DNA from: Rhodospirillaceae bacterium
Lineage (GTDB): Bacteria; Pseudomonadota; Alphaproteobacteria; Thalassobaculales; Thalassobaculaceae
Direction: 5' to 3'
Length of the DNA: 64,000 nt
Assembly: GCA_018401495.1 (NCBI GenBank)
Contig: JAGYJX010000010.1
Span: 1-64,000 of the forward strand
Made by a program: the position numbers and the translations under genes. Under the pieces are notes generated by a model. That model did no database searches. It was not told where the DNA came from and worked only from the letters and a program-made list of their open reading frames with translations. Shown here in pieces: positions 8,952-17,486 of this stretch; the stretch's first letter is position 1, and each line of letters begins with the position of its first letter.

Positions 8952-9449
8952 ATGGCGGCGGACCCCAAGCATCAGGCACTCGCGCATGTCAGCCGCCCGG
9001 GCGCTCCGGGGCGGCTGATCGACGCCGAGCAGCACGCCCGCCAGCACACTGGAGTGCGCAAGGCGCACGAGACCGAGCTGATCGAGGACTACGTCGAGCT
9101 GATCGCCGACCTGATCGACGCGACCGGCGAGGCGCGGGCCGTCGACATCGCCCAGCGCATGGGGGTGCGGCAGGCGACCGTGACCTCGATGGTGCGCCGC
9201 CTGCAGGCCCGCGGCCTGGCGACCAGCGAGCCGTACCGGTCGATCTTCCTGACCGATGCCGGCCGCGCCATGGCCGACGAGTCGCGCGCCCGCCACGCGG
9301 TGGTGCTGCGCTTCCTGCTGGCGCTCGGCGTGCCCGAGCCGGTGGCGTTCCACGACGCCGAGGGGGTCGAGCACCACGTCAGCCCGACCACGCTGAAGGT
9401 GCTGGAAGACTGGATCGGGCGCCTGGAGGCGGGCGGCGGCGCGCGCTAG
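8952..9449 (+). CDS. mntR: Manganese-responsive transcriptional regulator, DtxR/MntR family
   Basis: A 165-aa regulator. The N-terminal winged helix-turn-helix (about residues 38-100) has EDYVELIADLIDATGEARAV, then a recognition helix in VRQATVTSMVRRLQARGL. The metal-binding and dimerisation domain follows, with MADESRARHAVVLRFLLALG and EGVEHHVSP carrying the E, H and H ligands typical of MntR. It has no C-terminal SH3 domain, like E. coli MntR. No Mn transporter gene is adjacent, so its targets lie elsewhere. It converges with phhA, with only 10 bp between the stop codons. Confidence 0.88.
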   Translation: MAADPKHQALAHVSRPGAPGRLIDAEQHARQHTGVRKAHETELIEDYVELIADLIDATGEARAVDIAQRMGVRQATVTSMVRRLQARGLATSEPYRSIFLTDAGRAMADESRARHAVVLRFLLALGVPEPVAFHDAEGVEHHVSPTTLKVLEDWIGRLEAGGGAR

Positions 9450-9459
9450 CGCGTTCCCT

Positions 9460-10326
9460 TCAAGCCGTCGCCCGGTGGCGGTCGCGGTGGTAGCGGCCGG
9501 TGCCGAAATGCAGGACGTGGTCGCCGTCGGTGACGGTGCCGGCCGCGATGTCCGGCAGTTCGTCGAGGGCGGCGTAGATCGGCGTGAAGTCCGGCTCGGT
9601 CGCCCGCATCAACGAGGCGAAGCCCGGGATCACGAAGTAGGTCTCCTGGTAGTCGTCGATGCGGTAGTCGGTGCGCATGACCCGCTCCAGGTCGAAGGCG
9701 ATGCGGTTCGGCGACGGGTCGTCGAGCGCGAACACCGTCTCGCCGGTCGACGAGGCGATGCCGGCGCCGTAGACCCGCAGGCCCTGCGAGGTCCGGGTCA
9801 ACCCGAACTCGACGGTATACCAGTACAGCCGGGCCAGCCGCCGCAGGGCGCCCTGGCCCTCGGCCTTCAGGCCGCCCTTGCCGTATTCCTGCATGTAGTC
9901 GGCGAACACCGGGTCGAGCAGCAGGGGGACGTGGCCGAACACGTCGTGGAAGCAATCCGGCTCCTCGAGGTAGTCGAGCTGCTCGGGAGTGCGGATGAAG
10001 CAGGTCGAGGGGAAGCGCCGGTTGGCGAGGTGCTCGAAGAAGCTGGCGTCGGGCACCAGCCCCGGCACCGCCACCACGCTCCAGCCGGTGGCCTTGCCGA
10101 GGATGTCGTTCAGCCGCCGGAAGTCCGGAATGCCGTCGCCGGCCATGGCGAGGCCGTCGACGTTATCCATGAACACCGGCACCACCCGGTCCTTGAGCAG
10201 CCGGACCTGGCGCTCGAACAGCTTGGCCCAGGTGGCGTGCTCCTCGGGGGTGTAGGAATCCCAGTTCTGCTCGATCGTGTAGTCGCTGCGCTGGCCCGCG
10301 GTGTCGCGGTGAATCTCGACCGGCAT
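9460..10326 (-). CDS. phhA: Phenylalanine 4-monooxygenase
   Basis: A 288-aa pterin-dependent non-heme iron enzyme that hydroxylates phenylalanine to tyrosine. The 2-His-1-Glu iron site is visible: H127 and H132 in CFHDVFGHVP and E173 in WYTVEFGL. It lacks the regulatory ACT domain of the animal enzymes, as is usual for bacterial forms of about 260-300 aa. The tetrahydropterin cofactor route starts with GTP cyclohydrolase; the folE in this window (31.2 kb) could contribute. No pterin dehydratase (phhB) is adjacent. Confidence 0.95.
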   Translation of the reverse strand: MPVEIHRDTAGQRSDYTIEQNWDSYTPEEHATWAKLFERQVRLLKDRVVPVFMDNVDGLAMAGDGIPDFRRLNDILGKATGWSVVAVPGLVPDASFFEHLANRRFPSTCFIRTPEQLDYLEEPDCFHDVFGHVPLLLDPVFADYMQEYGKGGLKAEGQGALRRLARLYWYTVEFGLTRTSQGLRVYGAGIASSTGETVFALDDPSPNRIAFDLERVMRTDYRIDDYQETYFVIPGFASLMRATEPDFTPIYAALDELPDIAAGTVTDGDHVLHFGTGRYHRDRHRATA

Positions 10327-10417
10327 CGTCGCCTCCGCTCGCCCGTCGCTAGAATTTCACATGGGGAGCGATTTGGCCTGGTGCCAGGGGGCGGCTTCGG
10401 CCGACGGTCTTTGACCG

Positions 10418-10819
10418 TCAGAAGAACGCTCGGGGATCCTCGACCGGGCGCTCGTCGGCCAGCAGCAGCCAGCCCTTGATGATCCGATACAGCAGCCAGA
10501 GCTGGGCGAAGCCGAGCACCAGCCAGCCGATCAGCACGATGGCGGTCAACCAGCCGACCAGCCACAGGGTCAGCCAGATCCAGAACGTCCGGATCTGCCA
10601 CTGGACGTGGGAATCGAGGTAGCTGCCGCGCACGTCGCCGAGCTTGAGATAGGCCAGCGCCACGCCGAACATGCCGGGGATCGCCAGCACGATGGTGGCG
10701 GCGTACAGCGCGTAGATCACGTGCACCGCCAGCTTGTCGTTCTCCGGCACCGACAGCCGGAACGGCAGCTGGCCGCGGCGTGTGACGGCGTTCCCGTCGG
10801 GAGCGCGGCGGTCGGACAT
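10418..10819 (-). CDS. DUF4870-like small integral membrane protein
   Basis: A 133-aa protein with three predicted membrane segments at about residues 34-58 (VIYALYAATIVLAIPGMFGV), 76-95 (FWIWLTLWLVGWLTAIVLIG) and, closely following, 98-112. The pattern of a charged N-terminus, a short loop with SYLDSHVQWQIRTFW between helices 1 and 2, and the overall size resemble the DUF4870/Tic20-like family. Function is unknown. It lies 91 bp upstream of phhA on the same strand and is divergent from the threonine aldolase gene. Confidence 0.7.
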   Translation of the reverse strand: MSDRRAPDGNAVTRRGQLPFRLSVPENDKLAVHVIYALYAATIVLAIPGMFGVALAYLKLGDVRGSYLDSHVQWQIRTFWIWLTLWLVGWLTAIVLIGWLVLGFAQLWLLYRIIKGWLLLADERPVEDPRAFF

Positions 10820-10899
10820 CGGGGCTTCCCTGGACGGTGGCGTCGGACCTAACGTGGTGGCTCAGCCCGTCCTCCGCAACGGTTCCAGGATACCGCATC

Positions 10900-11968
10900 A
10901 TGGCTGCCCCCGCCGCCCCCGCCGCCGTCGTCCGTCCCAAGGTCGACCTGTACAGCGACACCGTCACCCGCCCGACCCCCGGCATGCGCAAGGCGATCGC
11001 CGAGGCCGAGGTCGGCAACGAGCAGGCCCACGAGGACCCCACGGTCAACCGCCTGCACGCGATGGTCGCCACCCTGCTCGGCAAGGAGGCGGCGCTGTTC
11101 CTGCCGTCGGGAACCATGTGCAACGAGATCGCCTACCGGGTGTGGTGCGCCCAGGGCGACGAGATCATCCTCGACGAGACCGGCCACGCCCTGCATTTCG
11201 AGGCCGGCGGCCCTGCGCGCCTTGGCCGGCGCCATGACCCGGCCGGTGCGCGGCGTGCGCGGCATCTTCACCGCCGCCGACGTCGACGCCGCGATCCGCC
11301 CGAAGAACCGCCACGCGCCGCGCCAGAAGCTGGTCTCGATCGAGAACACCGCCAACCTCGGGGGCGGGGCGATCTGGCCGCTGGAGACGGTGAAGGGCGT
11401 GGCCGAGGCCGCCCGCCGCCACGGCATGCGCCTGCACATGGACGGCGCCCGGCTGCTGAACGCGGTGGTGGCGAGCGGCATCCCGGCCGCCGACTTCGCC
11501 GCCGACTGCGACTCGGTGTGGATCGACCTCTCGAAGGGCCTCGGCTGCCCGGTCGGCGGCGTGCTCGCCGGCTCGGCCGAGTTCATCGAGGAGGCCTGGC
11601 GCTTCAAGCACCAGTTCGGCGGTGCCATGCGGCAGGCCGGCATCGTCGCCGCCGCCGGCGTCTACGCGCTCGAGCACCATGTCGACCGCCTGGCCGACGA
11701 CCACGCCCGGGCCCGGCGCTTCGCCGAGGCGATCGCGACGGTGAAGGGCATCCGGGTCGCCGCCAACGAGATCGAGACCAACATGGTCTACTTCCACGTC
11801 GACGGCACCGGCCAGGACGGCGCGACCTTCTCGCGGCGCCTGCTGGCCGAGCACGGCGTGCGGATCGGCGTGGTCGGCGGCCCGATGCGCGCGGTCACCC
11901 ACCTCGATGTCGACGACGCCGGCATCGACGCCGCCATCGCCGCGGTCAGGGCGGTGGCGGGCGGGTAA
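10900..11968 (+). CDS. Low-specificity L-threonine aldolase-like PLP enzyme (frameshift near 11205-11220)
   Basis: A fold-type I PLP enzyme that cleaves L-threonine or allo-threonine to glycine and acetaldehyde. The N-terminal part has DLYSDTVTRPTPGMRKAIAE and PSGTMCNEIAYRVW, both typical of the family. The frame is lost just after HALHFEAGGP, and the remainder resumes in the next frame with SIENTANLGGG, HMDGARLLNA (Asp of the PLP ring nitrogen) and the Schiff-base lysine in DLSKGLGCPVGG. One extra base explains the break. The reconstructed protein is about 355 aa, the normal family length. The ATG at 10900 has no strong Shine-Dalgarno. Confidence 0.85.
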
Positions 11969-12005
11969 AGCGCAACGAGCCGGGTGGTCACCGACGGAGC
12001 GGCGT

Positions 12006-12239
12006 GTGGGTCCCGGCTCGCGCTGCGCTTGGCCGGGATGACGACAGGTGGGGGGCGGGCCGCTCCGGCTTTTCCCTTGTCGTCATCAAGTGAGCGGGCT
12101 CTCTCTCCCGCTCGTCATCCCGGACCGGCCCGCCCCCGGCGGGACGGATCCGGGACCCACGGTGCGACGTGCCGATGGTGTCACCGACGGCGCGGCGTGT
12201 GGGTTCCGGCTCGCGCTTCGCTTGGCCGGAATGACGACA
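12006..12239. repeat. Cluster of three REP-like elements
   Basis: The 290-bp gap 11969-12258 contains three copies of the REP-like element: reverse at 12006-12046, forward at 12111-12160 and reverse at 12199-12239. The forward copy has a longer inner palindrome (CCGGCCCGCCCCCGGCGGGAC). No gene is seen. The cluster lies between the convergent threonine aldolase and sugar isomerase genes, a typical location for such elements. Confidence 0.8.
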
Positions 12240-12258
12240 GGTGGAGGAAGGGGCGCGC

Positions 12259-13091
12259 CTACGTCAGCATCGCCCTGAGCGCCGCCAGGCTGCGGGCCGT
12301 CACCGCCGGGCCGTCGTCCGGGCGGTGGGTCTCGATCGAGATCGGCAGCGTGCCCATAGGCCCGTGGTCGCGCAGCGCCGCGAACAGCGGGCGGTGGTCG
12401 ACCATGCCCTCGCCCAGCGCCGCATAGCGGCGCGGGTCGCCGCCGAAATCCTTGACGTGGACGGCGCCGGCGATACGGGCGGCGGCGGCCAGGGTGTCGG
12501 CCGACGGGGCCGGCGGGCGGGTCGAGCGGTGGTTGGCGAGGTCGAGCAGGCCGCGCAGCCGGGGGTGGGCGCGGCGCGCCACCACCGCCGTCAGCTGATC
12601 CAGGGTGGCGACGTTGCAGACGTGCTCGTTCTCCAGCACCAGGGTGACGTCGTGGGCCTCGGCGAGGTCGACCAGCCGGTCGAGGTCGTCGTCGAGGTGC
12701 TCGGGCGCGAAGCCGTCATAGGTGAAATACGAGAAGATCCGAAGCTGCGACGCGCCGAGCGTGTTGGCGACCTCGAACGCCAGCGGCACCGCCGCCTCCG
12801 GCGGCAGCACGCCGGGTCGAAGCCGTGGAAGTTGGCGCCCTCCGGGATCCTCGCGCCGGAGCGCGGCCATTTCAGCAGCGGCGAGCAATAGCAGCCGACC
12901 GTCACCCCGGCGTCGCGAAGCCGGCCGGCGAGGTCGGACAGTTCGGGCGCGTCGAACAGGATGACGTTGCGGCCGTCGACCGACCGGATGTCGACCCGGT
13001 CGACGCCGTGCGCCGCCGTGAACTCCAGCGCTTCGCCGATGTCCTCGGAGACCTCGTCGGTGATGACGGCGATCGCGGGGGTGAACGGCAT
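12259..13091 (-). CDS. Sugar phosphate isomerase/epimerase-like TIM barrel (frameshift near 12810-12814)
   Basis: A protein of about 277 aa of the xylose isomerase-like TIM-barrel family (AP_endonuc_2 fold). The N-terminal part reads AVITDEVSEDIGEALEFTAAH, then VDIRSVDGRNVILF. The frame breaks after HGFDPA and resumes as VLPPEAAVPLAFEVAN. Metal-ligand-type residues are seen in LVLENEHVCN (Glu), GLLDLANH (Asp), GAVHVKDF (His, Asp) and ISIETH (Glu). One G appears to be missing. It is a lone leftward gene divergent from the lipoprotein pair. The substrate is not predictable. Confidence 0.8.
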
Positions 13092-13232
13092 GGGGGCCTC
13101 CGGGTGGTTGGACGGTCTCCGGCAGCAGGGTCGGCGAGACGGGGCAATCGATCAAGGGCCGCTCGCGCCCCTCCGCCCGACCCCGTCGCCCTCCTATATC
13201 TTCCGGGTCCCGTTCCCCAGGGAGTCACGCCA

Positions 13233-13550
13233 ATGCGCACCGTCCCGCTTCTGCTGGCCGCCGGTCTGATCCTCTCGGCCTGCGCCGGCGATCCCGACGC
13301 CTTCTACCCGGAGACCGCCGGCGCCGAGCCGATGCTGGAGCGCCGCGCCCTCGAACGGGTGCCGGCGCCGTACCGGCCGGTGTCGGTCGCGGTGTTCCGG
13401 CAGATGGGCTCGGCCGGCTTCGGTGGCGACACCGAGATCATCGGTTACGACGCCTGGGTCCGGGTCGAGGGCTGCTCCGGTCACGTGCTGGTCCGGTTCG
13501 ACCGCTGGGGCGACCATCGCGCCACCGGCGACCTGACCACGTGCGGTTGA
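13233..13550 (+). CDS. Small lipoprotein, first of a tandem pair
   Basis: A 105-aa protein with a lipoprotein signal peptide and lipobox LSAC at residues 14-17, so it should be lipidated and held at a membrane. The mature part ends in a conserved block, GYDAWVRVEGCSGHVLVRF followed by DRWGDHRATGD, with two further cysteines that may pair. It is about half identical by eye to the next gene, which points to a local duplication. No family is recognised. A GGAG motif precedes the ATG. Confidence 0.75.
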   Translation: MRTVPLLLAAGLILSACAGDPDAFYPETAGAEPMLERRALERVPAPYRPVSVAVFRQMGSAGFGGDTEIIGYDAWVRVEGCSGHVLVRFDRWGDHRATGDLTTCG

Positions 13551-13609
13551 CGCCTCGGCACCCCACATCCGGTTGGCGACCGTGGGAACGGCGTGCAGGA
13601 GGATTGCGG

Positions 13610-13982
13610 ATGCGTGGCACCAGGATCGGCGTGTTGACGGCAGCGGGCCTGGCGCTCGCGGCCTGCGCCGGCGACCCGAACACCTTCTACCCCGAGACCG
13701 CCAGCGGCGAGCGGATCCTCGAGCAGCGCGCGCTCGAGCGCGTGCCGCCCGAACTACAAGCCGACCTCGGTGACCATCGTGCGCGAGATGGGAAGGCGGT
13801 CGGGTGCGGCCTTCGGCGCCGCCTGGGCCGGCATGCCGACCGGCTCGGGCATCGGCAGCCCCGAGGTGGTGGGCTACGACGCCTGGGTGCGGGTCGAGGG
13901 CTGCACCGGCCACGTGCTGGTGCGCTTCGACCGCTGGGGCGCGCACCGCACCACCGGCGACATGACGAAATGCGGCGGCTGA
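13610..13982 (+). CDS. Small lipoprotein, second of the tandem pair (frameshift near 13748-13752)
   Basis: Paralogue of the preceding gene. The lipobox is LAAC, the early mature part is AGDPNTFYPETASGE (AGDPDAFYPETAGAE in the first copy), and the ending GYDAWVRVEGCTGHVLVRF is nearly the same. The frame shifts after ERVPP and resumes as NYKPTSVTIV. The aligned lengths match exactly if one extra base is removed. The middle has an insert (SGAAFGAAWAGMPTGSG) that the first copy lacks. An AGGAGG Shine-Dalgarno lies upstream of the ATG. Confidence 0.7.
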
Positions 13983-14004
13983 CGGCGCTACCGCGGCGCT
14001 ACCC

Positions 14005-14592
14005 TCAGGCGCCGAGCCGCCAGCGCAGCAGGTCGATGCGGTCCTGGCCCCAGAACACCTCGCCGTCGGGCAGCACCCAGCTCGGCGCGCCGAACACCCC
14101 GGCGGCCAGCGCCGCCTCGCTGTCGGCGGCGTAGCGCTCGGCGTAGCCGGGGGCGGCGTCGACCAGGGCGTGGCCGTCGAGGCCGACGCTCTCGGCGATC
14201 GCCGCGACCTCGGTCGGGTCGTCGATGTTGCGGTCGTCGCGCCACAGCGCCGTCAGGATGGCGTCGGACAGGGTCAGCGCGTCCTGGCCGGCCTCGCGGG
14301 CGGCGATGATGGTCTGGGCCGACAGCGGCGCCTGCGACGGGAAGTTGCTCGGCGACACGTTGATCGCGATGCCGAGATAGTCGCGCCAGCGCTTCAGCTC
14401 CATCATCCGGTACGCTTGGCGCTGCGGCGAGCGCTTCGGCAGCGGCAGGCCGCCGGATTGCGGGAAGATGACGCCGTAGTTGACCGGCCGCACGTTGACG
14501 GTGGCGCCGATGCTGCGGGCGATCTCGATGAACCGCGCCGACCCGAGATAGGTCCACGGGCTCGAGGTCGAGAAATAGTAGTCGATGGTCAT
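14005..14592 (-). CDS. DsbA-family oxidoreductase, 2-hydroxychromene-2-carboxylate isomerase type
   Basis: A 195-aa thioredoxin-fold protein of the kappa-GST-like HCCA isomerase family. The N-terminus MTIDYYFSTSSPWTYLG has Ser in place of the CxxC cysteines, as in glutathione-dependent HCCA isomerases. The helical insert and the C-terminal VFGAPSWVLPDGEVFWGQDR are family hallmarks (cis-Pro in GAPSWV). Characterised members act in naphthalene catabolism, but most homologues are of unknown substrate. The start lies 2 nt after the stop of the acyl-CoA synthetase, so the two are probably one operon and may act in the same catabolic route. Confidence 0.87.
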   Translation of the reverse strand: MTIDYYFSTSSPWTYLGSARFIEIARSIGATVNVRPVNYGVIFPQSGGLPLPKRSPQRQAYRMMELKRWRDYLGIAINVSPSNFPSQAPLSAQTIIAAREAGQDALTLSDAILTALWRDDRNIDDPTEVAAIAESVGLDGHALVDAAPGYAERYAADSEAALAAGVFGAPSWVLPDGEVFWGQDRIDLLRWRLGA

Positions 14593-14594
14593 GC

Positions 14595-16266
14595 TCACGG
14601 TCGTTCTCCTGCGGTGTCGGCGGCTACGGTGTCGGCGGCGTGCCGCTCGCGCAGCACGCGCCGCATGATCTTGCCGGTGGCGGTCATCGGCAAGGCGTCG
14701 ACGAACTCGACGATGCGCGGGTACTCGTGCGCCGCCAGGCGCCGCCGCACATGGTCCTGGATCTCGGCCTTCAGGGCGTCGCTCGGGGCGGTGCCCTCGG
14801 CCAGCACCACGCAGGCCTTGATGGCCTCGGTGCGCAGCGGGTCCGGCACGCCGATCACCGCCGCCAGCGCGACCGCCGGGTGGCCGACCAGGCAATCCTC
14901 GATCTCGCCCGGGCCGATCCGGTAACCGGCCGAGGTGATGACGTCGTCGTCGCGCCCGACATAGTGCAGGTAGCCGTCGGCGTCGCGCCGGCCGAGGTCG
15001 CCGGTCAGCATCCACTCGCCCGCCGGCCCGGCGAACTTGGCGGCGGTGGCGTCGGGGTTGCCCCAGTAGCCGAGGAACATCACCGGGTCGCCGCGCCGGA
15101 CCGCGATCGCCCCGGTCTCGCCGTCGGCCACCGGCACCCCGTCGGAGCCGACGATCGCGACCTCGTGTCCCGGGATCGGCTTGCCCATCGAGCCCGGCAT
15201 GACGGGCAGAATCGACGCGCAATTGCCGACCACCAGATTGCACTCGGTCTGGCCGTAGAACTCGTTGATGGTGAGGTCGAACACCGACCGCCCCCAGTCC
15301 AGCAGCTCGGCCGCCGAGGGTCTCGCCGCCGGAGCCGATCGAGCGCATGGCGAGGGCGTGGCGGGCGCGCGGGTCCGGCACCTGGCGCATCAGCTTGAGC
15401 GCGGTCGGCGGCAGGAAGGCGTTGCGGACCCGGTGCCGGGCGATCAGGTCGAAGGCGGCGTCCGGGTCGAACTTGGCGAAGCGGTGCGCCACCACCGGCA
15501 CGCCGTGGTGCAGGGACGGCAGCAGCACGTCGAGCAGCCCGCCGATCCAGGCCCAGTCGGCCGGCGTCCAGAAACGGTCGCCCGGCGCCGGGAAGAACTC
15601 CTGCGGGAACTCGACGCCCGGCAGATGGCCGAGCAGCACCCGGTGGGCGTGCAGGGCGCCCTTCGGCTGGCCGGTGGTGCCGGAGGTGTAGATGATCACC
15701 GCCGGATCGTCGGCGGCGGTGTCGACCGGGGCGAAGCGGTCGGACGCGGCGTCGAGGGCGGGGCCGAGCGCCCGCCACCAGCCGCCGTCGCGCGCCTCGT
15801 CGGCGACCAGGACCAGCCGGAGGTCGGGCAGACGGTCGCGGATCGCCTCGATCTTCGCCAGGCTGTCGCGGTCGGTCACCAGGGCGGCCGCCCCGCAATC
15901 GCCCAGCCGGTAGGCGAGCGCGTCCTCGCCGAACAGCGTGAACAGCGGCACCGACACCAGCCCGGCCTTGTGGGCGGCGATGTGGGCGATCGCGGTCTCG
16001 GGGCGCTGCGGCAGCAGGATGCCGACCCGGTCGCCGGGCTTGAGGCCGGCGGCGGCGAGGACGTTGCAGAGCCGGTTCGAGGCCCGCTTCAGGTCGGTGA
16101 AGCTGTGCTCGACGACGCTGCCGTCGGCGCCGACGTGGATCAGCGCGGTGCCGGCGCCGGCGTCGGCGTGGCGGTCGCAGACGTCGACGCCGATGTTGTA
16201 GCGCGCCGGGATCCGCCAGCGGAACCGCCGTCGCACCTCCTCGTAGCTGTCTGCCCGTTCGAGCAT
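14595..16266 (-). CDS. AMP-forming acyl-CoA synthetase (frameshift near 15309-15316)
   Basis: An ANL-superfamily enzyme of about 557 aa that activates a carboxylic acid to its CoA thioester. The P-loop-like AMP-binding motif is IIYTSGTTGQPKGALH. Later motifs are FWTPADWAWIGG, GSGGETLG, then after the frame change NEFYGQTECN, the hinge YVGRDDDVITSAGYRIGPGE and the catalytic lysine in PMTATGKIMRR. The break lies inside SGGETLGxAELLDWG and one extra base accounts for it. The ATG at 16266 has a GGGAGG Shine-Dalgarno. The sequence resembles medium-chain or aromatic acyl-CoA ligases; the substrate is undetermined. Confidence 0.88.
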
Positions 16267-16340
16267 GGCTTCCTCCCGGGCGCGATCAAAGCGCGCGCCG
16301 GGGGCGACGGCAAGGGTGGAGGGACGATCCGGCGCGGTCG

Positions 16341-16781
16341 TTACGCCACCACGGTCAGCCGGGCCAGCAGCGCCGGGCGGTTGGCGACGATGTCGGCCAG
16401 GGTGTGGCGGTCGAGCTCGGCCAGGAAGGCGTCGGCGGCGCCGCGCAGCACGCCGGTCAGCCGGCAGATCCCCTGGATCGGGCAGCAGCCGTCGCCGTCC
16501 GGGCGCAGGCACTCGGCGAGCGCGAAGCCGGTCTCGGTGGCCCGCACCACGTCGCCGATCCGGATCGTTTCGGATGCCATGCGGAGCCGAAATCCACCGC
16601 CTTTACCGCGGGTTGTCTCAAGAACCCTGTGCGCCGCCAGCTGCTGGACGACCTTGCGGACATGGTCCTTGGAGATGCCGTAACGATCGACCACCTCGTC
16701 GATGGTGGTGCGCCGGTCGGCGTTCAGCGCCGTCAGGATCAGCACCCGGAGCGCGTAGTCGGTGAACAGGCTGAGCTGCAC
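16341..16781 (-). CDS. nsrR: Nitric-oxide-sensing repressor, Rrf2 family
   Basis: A 146-aa Rrf2-type regulator with an N-terminal winged helix (residues 1-60, DYALRVLILTALNADRRTTI). The cysteine cluster ECLRPDGDGCCPIQGIC (C91, C99/C100, C106) fits the Fe-S ligands of NsrR. NO attack on the cluster releases DNA and derepresses detoxification genes. It follows the truncated globin gene by four bases on the same strand, and a perfect NsrR-type palindrome lies in front of that gene, so it is very likely autoregulated. Confidence 0.88.
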   Translation of the reverse strand: MQLSLFTDYALRVLILTALNADRRTTIDEVVDRYGISKDHVRKVVQQLAAHRVLETTRGKGGGFRLRMASETIRIGDVVRATETGFALAECLRPDGDGCCPIQGICRLTGVLRGAADAFLAELDRHTLADIVANRPALLARLTVVA

Positions 16782-16785
16782 GGCG

Positions 16786-17196
16786 TCACCCGGCGGCGGC
16801 GCGGTCGCGGTCCCGGAAGAACTCCAGGCCGTGCACCAGCGAGGCGCCGATCAGCCGGGCGCGCTCGATGAACACGGCGGCGGCCTCGGGCCGGCAACAC
16901 TCGCGCGCGGCCGCCTCGAACAGCGCCAGCCAGCGCTCGAAATGCCGGCGCTCCAGCACCCCGAGGGCGACGTGAGCGCGCATCGGGTTGCCGTCGTAGC
17001 CGGGCTGTCGCCGCAGGACCTTGCGCCAGAACGCGCCGATCTTGGCGATGTGATGAGTCCATTCCGTATCCGGAACGGCGCCGCGGAAGATCGGCCCGAG
17101 CAGCGCGTCCTCGCGCGCCCGGCCGTAGAACAATGCCACCACGGCGTCGATCTCGGCTTCGGTCACCTGGATGTCGGGCTCGGACCTGATGGCCAT
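16786..17196 (-). CDS. Group III truncated hemoglobin
   Basis: A 136-aa globin of the TrHb3 class. Visible family features are VALFYGRAREDALLGPIF (B helix and CD turn), THHIAKIGAFWRKVL (E helix) and the proximal histidine in RRHFERWLALF (F helix). Globins of this class bind O2 and NO and are linked to NO detoxification. The pairing with nsrR and the palindromic operator directly upstream (17215-17237) point to a role in nitrosative stress. No partner reductase is encoded next to it. Confidence 0.88.
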   Translation of the reverse strand: MAIRSEPDIQVTEAEIDAVVALFYGRAREDALLGPIFRGAVPDTEWTHHIAKIGAFWRKVLRRQPGYDGNPMRAHVALGVLERRHFERWLALFEAAARECCRPEAAAVFIERARLIGASLVHGLEFFRDRDRAAAG

Positions 17197-17214
17197 GTCG
17201 GGCTCGCGTCGGTA

Positions 17215-17237
17215 AAGATGCAGATTACATGCATCTT
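17215..17237. promoter_or_regulatory. NsrR operator, perfect inverted repeat
   Basis: Half-sites AAGATGCA (17215-17222) and TGCATCTT (17230-17237) form a perfect 8-bp inverted repeat with a 7-bp AT-rich spacer. This matches the established NsrR motif of proteobacteria (two AAGATGCA-type arms around an A/T-rich centre). It lies 19-41 bp upstream of the globin start codon, a position that would overlap the promoter. Confidence 0.88.
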
Positions 17238-17339
17238 GACGCCGGCCGGTTCAACCCGCCCCGGGCGCGAGGTTTCGCCGCACCCCGAGGTCCGGCCGCC
17301 GTCGGAGCGCGAGAATGAACCGACACGACTGCCCCACCC

Positions 17340-17462
17340 GGCCCTTCGTGGCTCACCGCTGCGCGGCGCGCTCCTCAGGGCGATAGAGAATGCCTAAGTA
17401 CAACAACGAGTTAAAGTCTATCGCCCTGAGGTGCCCCCGCGCAGCGGGGGCCACGAAGGGCC
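17340..17462. repeat. 123-bp nested palindrome (MITE- or REP-like), possible bidirectional terminator
   Basis: Three nested perfect arms pair with each other: GGCCCTTCGTGGC (17340-17352) with 17450-17462; CGCTGCGCGG (17357-17366) with 17437-17446; and CCTCAGGGCGATAG (17373-17386) with 17418-17431. The 31-bp loop is AT-rich. The element fills most of the gap between the globin promoter and the 3' end of the FAD oxidoreductase gene. It differs from the other repeat family of this window, and this is the only copy seen. Confidence 0.85.
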
Positions 17463-17486
17463 TGCCACGGAACGATCCTCGGGCTC

